Origin: Epichloe hybrida
Lineage: Eukaryota > Ascomycota > Sordariomycetes > Hypocreales > Clavicipitaceae
Direction of reading: 5' to 3'
Assembly (NCBI GenBank): GCA_019022495.1
Contig: JAFEKR010000010.1
Coordinates: 1,488,001 to 1,552,000, forward strand
Length of the DNA: 64,000 nucleotides
Translations under genes and position numbers: made by a program
The notes under the pieces: generated by a model
The model's input: only the letters and a program-made list of their open reading frames with translations
What the model was told of the DNA's origin: nothing
The model's database searches: none
Shown here: positions 61,410 to 64,000 of the stretch, piece by piece
Position numbering within the stretch: the first letter of the stretch is position 1
Layout: each line of letters starts with the position of its first letter

Positions 61410-62624
61410 GGTGGATTGGGGGGTGTGGAAGAGGCTTTTTCGAGAAATTTCGTGGTGGGAGGGGATTGAGGACAAGGCATGGAACGGGCGGGCTGGAAAG
61501 TCGTGATGCTGAAGCTTGAGGTTTCGGGTGGATTTGCCAAAGGTCACGTGGGCCGGGGGATGATCACGTGATGGTAATACCCACGCCCCTAAATCTGCCT
61601 ACCAGACCCAGTGAACATCGATGTGAAAGGCAAAATCATTTGTCGCCAAACGATTTGTGTGTATACCCGAGTGCTTGTGGCTGTGCTGTCGAATAAACTT
61701 GTGTTTAGCCTAAACGGACTGACAGTGGAAAAACGGTGGCGGATGGGCGCGGCATGACGGGACGCAGGGCCTGATGGCTTCAAAGGGTCGATTCAGGTTT
61801 AGGTACCATGGGTATCTATGCCATGTAAAAGATCACATCACTACTATACAGAGAAATGGAAGGGACCGATATTGCCGAAACCTCACAGAGTTCCAGTACC
61901 TTGAGGTCACGTCATCACGGGATATAGCGCCGACATCCTCCAAGGGCCTGCCAGCAAGCCGCCCCGGAAAGCGAGAATGATTAAGCCACATGCACCAAAT
62001 CATCTTCGGACGACCCATCGCGTCGCGATCCAAGAGGTCACGATATGACAGCCACAAGTTAAAGCGGATCCACAAGTTCGACGAGCACCGGTCCAACGGC
62101 GAAGCCAGGCCGAGCTTGCGCTCTTCCAGTCCCGAGAATGCCGCTTTGGAGAACCGAATCTTTTCCCGCCTCGTTATCTCACCGGCCGGCCGCGTCATCA
62201 GCGACTTCATCTCGGTCAAAGAAAGAGCTGCTGGCAGCCTTCCCGGGGGGGTGTCATCACAGCGCACCAGTCGCCCTACGCCGCGAGGTCCATCTCTCGT
62301 ATTTTTATCCTGAAGCGCTTTGTCTTTCCTTCCATCTCCTCCTTGCAGCCAAGGCAGGAGTATCCCCAGTCGCCCTGCCGGCCGGAGTCGAACAAATACG
62401 GTGTGGTGATGATGGGCCATGAACCGCTGAGGCTCTCTATTGATGTCCAACTTTGGAGGACCCGAAACCGCCAGGTCCTGAATCACTGCCCGGCGGTCGA
62501 AGGGCTCCATCGGAGGAGGGATGGACGCGTCGGTTGTATCGCCGATTGTCAAGCAGACACCGCGTCACCAGCTGCGCATCGTGCAAAGTGTTTGTCGCAG
62601 ATGCTTTGCTTCGTATAGATAAAT
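61410..62624. other. Intergenic region between mrp10 and the transcription factor
   Basis: Contains the upstream region of mrp10 and the 3' flank of the transcription factor. A 239-codon minus-strand frame at 62552-61833 begins with a TTG and has an atypical mix of residues with no motif; I do not accept it. Two inverted CACGTG-type words (GGTCACGTGGGCC near 61541 and ATCACGTGATGG near 61563) lie close upstream of mrp10. Confidence 0.5.
61543..61571. promoter_or_regulatory. Two CACGTG boxes upstream of mrp10
   Basis: TCACGTGGG at about 61543 and ATCACGTGAT at about 61562, 19 bp apart and about 140-160 bp upstream of the mrp10 start. CACGTG is bound by Cbf1- and other bHLH-type factors. Function here is inferred from position only. 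Confidence 0.35.
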
Positions 62625-64000
62625 CTATGTGATGCTCAGAGGCGACAGCCTCCGTCGTACTTGCGCACGTATATGCCGAAACCTCGCATCGTACCTCCCT
62701 GCGAGGTCCTGCCATGTAACGCCTCTAAAATCTTGGATATGCTCTTGCAGAACTTCTCGCATCGTCTCCCGCAACCTCGGCGTTGGCGCTAGTAGCCAGC
62801 ATAGACACAGAGCGTTGGGCAATCGCGCCGTGCCCAGAGGTCTGAATCGATCCAGCCGCTCAGAGGCCTTCATGGTCTCCTCTATCAAGTTTGTGCATTC
62901 CAGCACCAGTTTCTGGCCGTCGGCCACGTCCAGGATCTGCAGTACCGAATTCAGCACGAGCGACATGGACAGCATCTCGACGTTGCCCGTCTCGCACAGA
63001 ATATACTGAAACGCTAGTTTCTGTATCCTTGTCTTCTGAACCGCATCGAAGAGCTGCGCAGCGAGGGTGATGATGCGTGGAGACTCGGACTTCATAATTT
63101 CGTAAGTCGCTCTTATTTCCATGTCATACGACATGGGGTCTTGCAGCTGCGCAGGCAGATTGATGAGATTTTCCCAACGGAGACTGTAGAACTCTGTCGT
63201 GAAGCTGGCGGAAGCGGTGGCAACGGGACCCAAGCGCCGTTTTTGCTTGGCGACTACTCTTGGGTCTAATTCTATGGTTGGATCCATGATGGACTCCCCA
63301 ATCTTGCTCGTGCATGTCAGAATTGTGTGTAAAAGCCAAGATTTTGGAAGGGAGCGAGTGAAGACCCTGTTACGTACTACGAGAGACCATGCCAACGACA
63401 AGGCTTGCTTCTCAAACTCCATTTTCGGTTCCACATCTGGCATCTTGGCGAGGAGGTAGAGCAGCCCACGGATGTGGACCTCGAGCTCAGCCCTTTGACC
63501 GTGTAGTAAGTTCTGGGGGGGGGGCGGGGGGAGGAAATTAGCTTTTCGCTGCCCAAGAGCTTAGAAGAAGAGGAAAATTGACAGTCCGATGAGAAAAATT
63601 GGAGACCAACGTGTGAGAGACACAAGATTGCTATGGCACACATGGTGTGAGAAAAGTGCGTATTGTCCACCGCGGAAGCAACATCTGCCCTCAAGACAGT
63701 CAGAGCCTTTCTATAGTGAGTAAAGGCTTGTAGCGAAGAACCCCCCGAGTAAAACGCAGATGCACTGCTCGTGAGTGTCTTGGCCGCCGCGGTCAGCACC
63801 GGGCTCTGGTCCATCCTCATGGGGACCTCGGCAAACATGCTGCCGAACGACAGGATACTGGAGCCCGGATCAGTAATGTTGAGAAGAGATGCAAATGCGT
63901 TGGATATACGGGAGGCATCATTGGTTGGGGATGGTGATAATTTGATGAGCTGATGACCATTTCGACTCCAAGCACCTCGCTTGAAAGAGCCGGGATTCGT
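62625..64000 (-). CDS. Fungal-specific transcription factor, C-terminal part (partial at right edge)
   Basis: Proposed exons, in coding order, are 64000-63611 (open to the window edge) and 63512-62625. The intron 63610-63513 has donor GTTGGT and a long C-rich acceptor; it joins AIAILCLSH to NLLHGQRAEL in phase. The protein part, about 425 residues, is helical and cysteine-poor with features of the Fungal_trans_2 middle domain of Zn2Cys6 regulators: SSLQAFTHYRKALTVLR, then the splice region LLYLLAKMPDVEPKMEFEK and FTRSLPKSWLLHTIL. Any Zn2Cys6 finger would lie beyond the window on the right. The activated pathway cannot be told. Donor GTTGGT is weak, so the intron 5' end is the least certain point. 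Confidence 0.75.

Noticed and set aside
61833..62552. 239-codon minus-strand frame between mrp10 and the transcription factor
   Set aside because: Begins at TTG rather than ATG, shows no domain and has an implausible composition; overlapping plus-strand frames are also open.

Overview
This window is nuclear DNA from a filamentous ascomycete, most likely a Sordariomycete of the order Hypocreales. I infer this from short introns with GTAAG-type donors and CTAAC branch sites, fungal-restricted families (Vfa1, an Rtt106-type chaperone, a CH-DH-PH-PB1 Cdc24, an FWD-1-like F-box/WD40 protein) and transposons carrying the signature of repeat-induced point mutation (RIP). The species cannot be fixed from the sequence alone.

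Bases 1 to about 23,885 are an extremely AT-rich, gene-free block that ends abruptly. It is a nest of decayed transposons: a truncated Gypsy element on the minus strand (1-1542), a Tad1-like LINE (1543-5696) split by a non-autonomous hAT element with a perfect 8-bp target duplication, a larger hAT element with a recognisable but stop-ridden transposase (5697-10474), a Gag fragment with a zinc knuckle (10475-11975), a second non-autonomous hAT with a perfect 8-bp duplication (12998-14546), a minus-strand Gypsy integrase remnant (to 16581) and a 7.07-kb two-LTR Gypsy element (16582-23655). Many stops fall where CAA, CAG or TGG would be expected and Cys codons read TAT, as RIP predicts.

From 23,886 the composition becomes normal and genes follow in alternating orientation: a C2H2 zinc-finger protein (+), the phosphatase yvh1 (+), vfa1 (-), rtt106 (+), a large unrecognised basic protein (-), the ESCRT-III gene vps60 (+), an F-box/WD40 gene like fwd-1 (-), the Cdc42 exchange factor cdc24 (+), the mitochondrial ribosomal gene mrp10 (-) and the C-terminal part of a fungal transcription factor (-) that runs off the right edge. 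Several gene starts lie in a short first exon or need a splice to make sense; proposed exon coordinates are given in each entry.

A 1.86-kb Tc1/mariner-type element (37902-39760) with 36-bp terminal inverted repeats and a TA duplication sits in what would otherwise be a roughly 450-bp divergent promoter between vfa1 and rtt106. The genes are housekeeping functions (ribosome maturation, endosomal sorting, chromatin, ubiquitin ligase, polarity, mitoribosome) and do not form a cluster or pathway. vfa1 and vps60 both belong to Vps4/ESCRT-III regulation, but they are 10 kb apart and I see no sign of co-regulation. I found no convincing new multi-gene system. The most unusual material is the transposon architecture of the AT-rich block.
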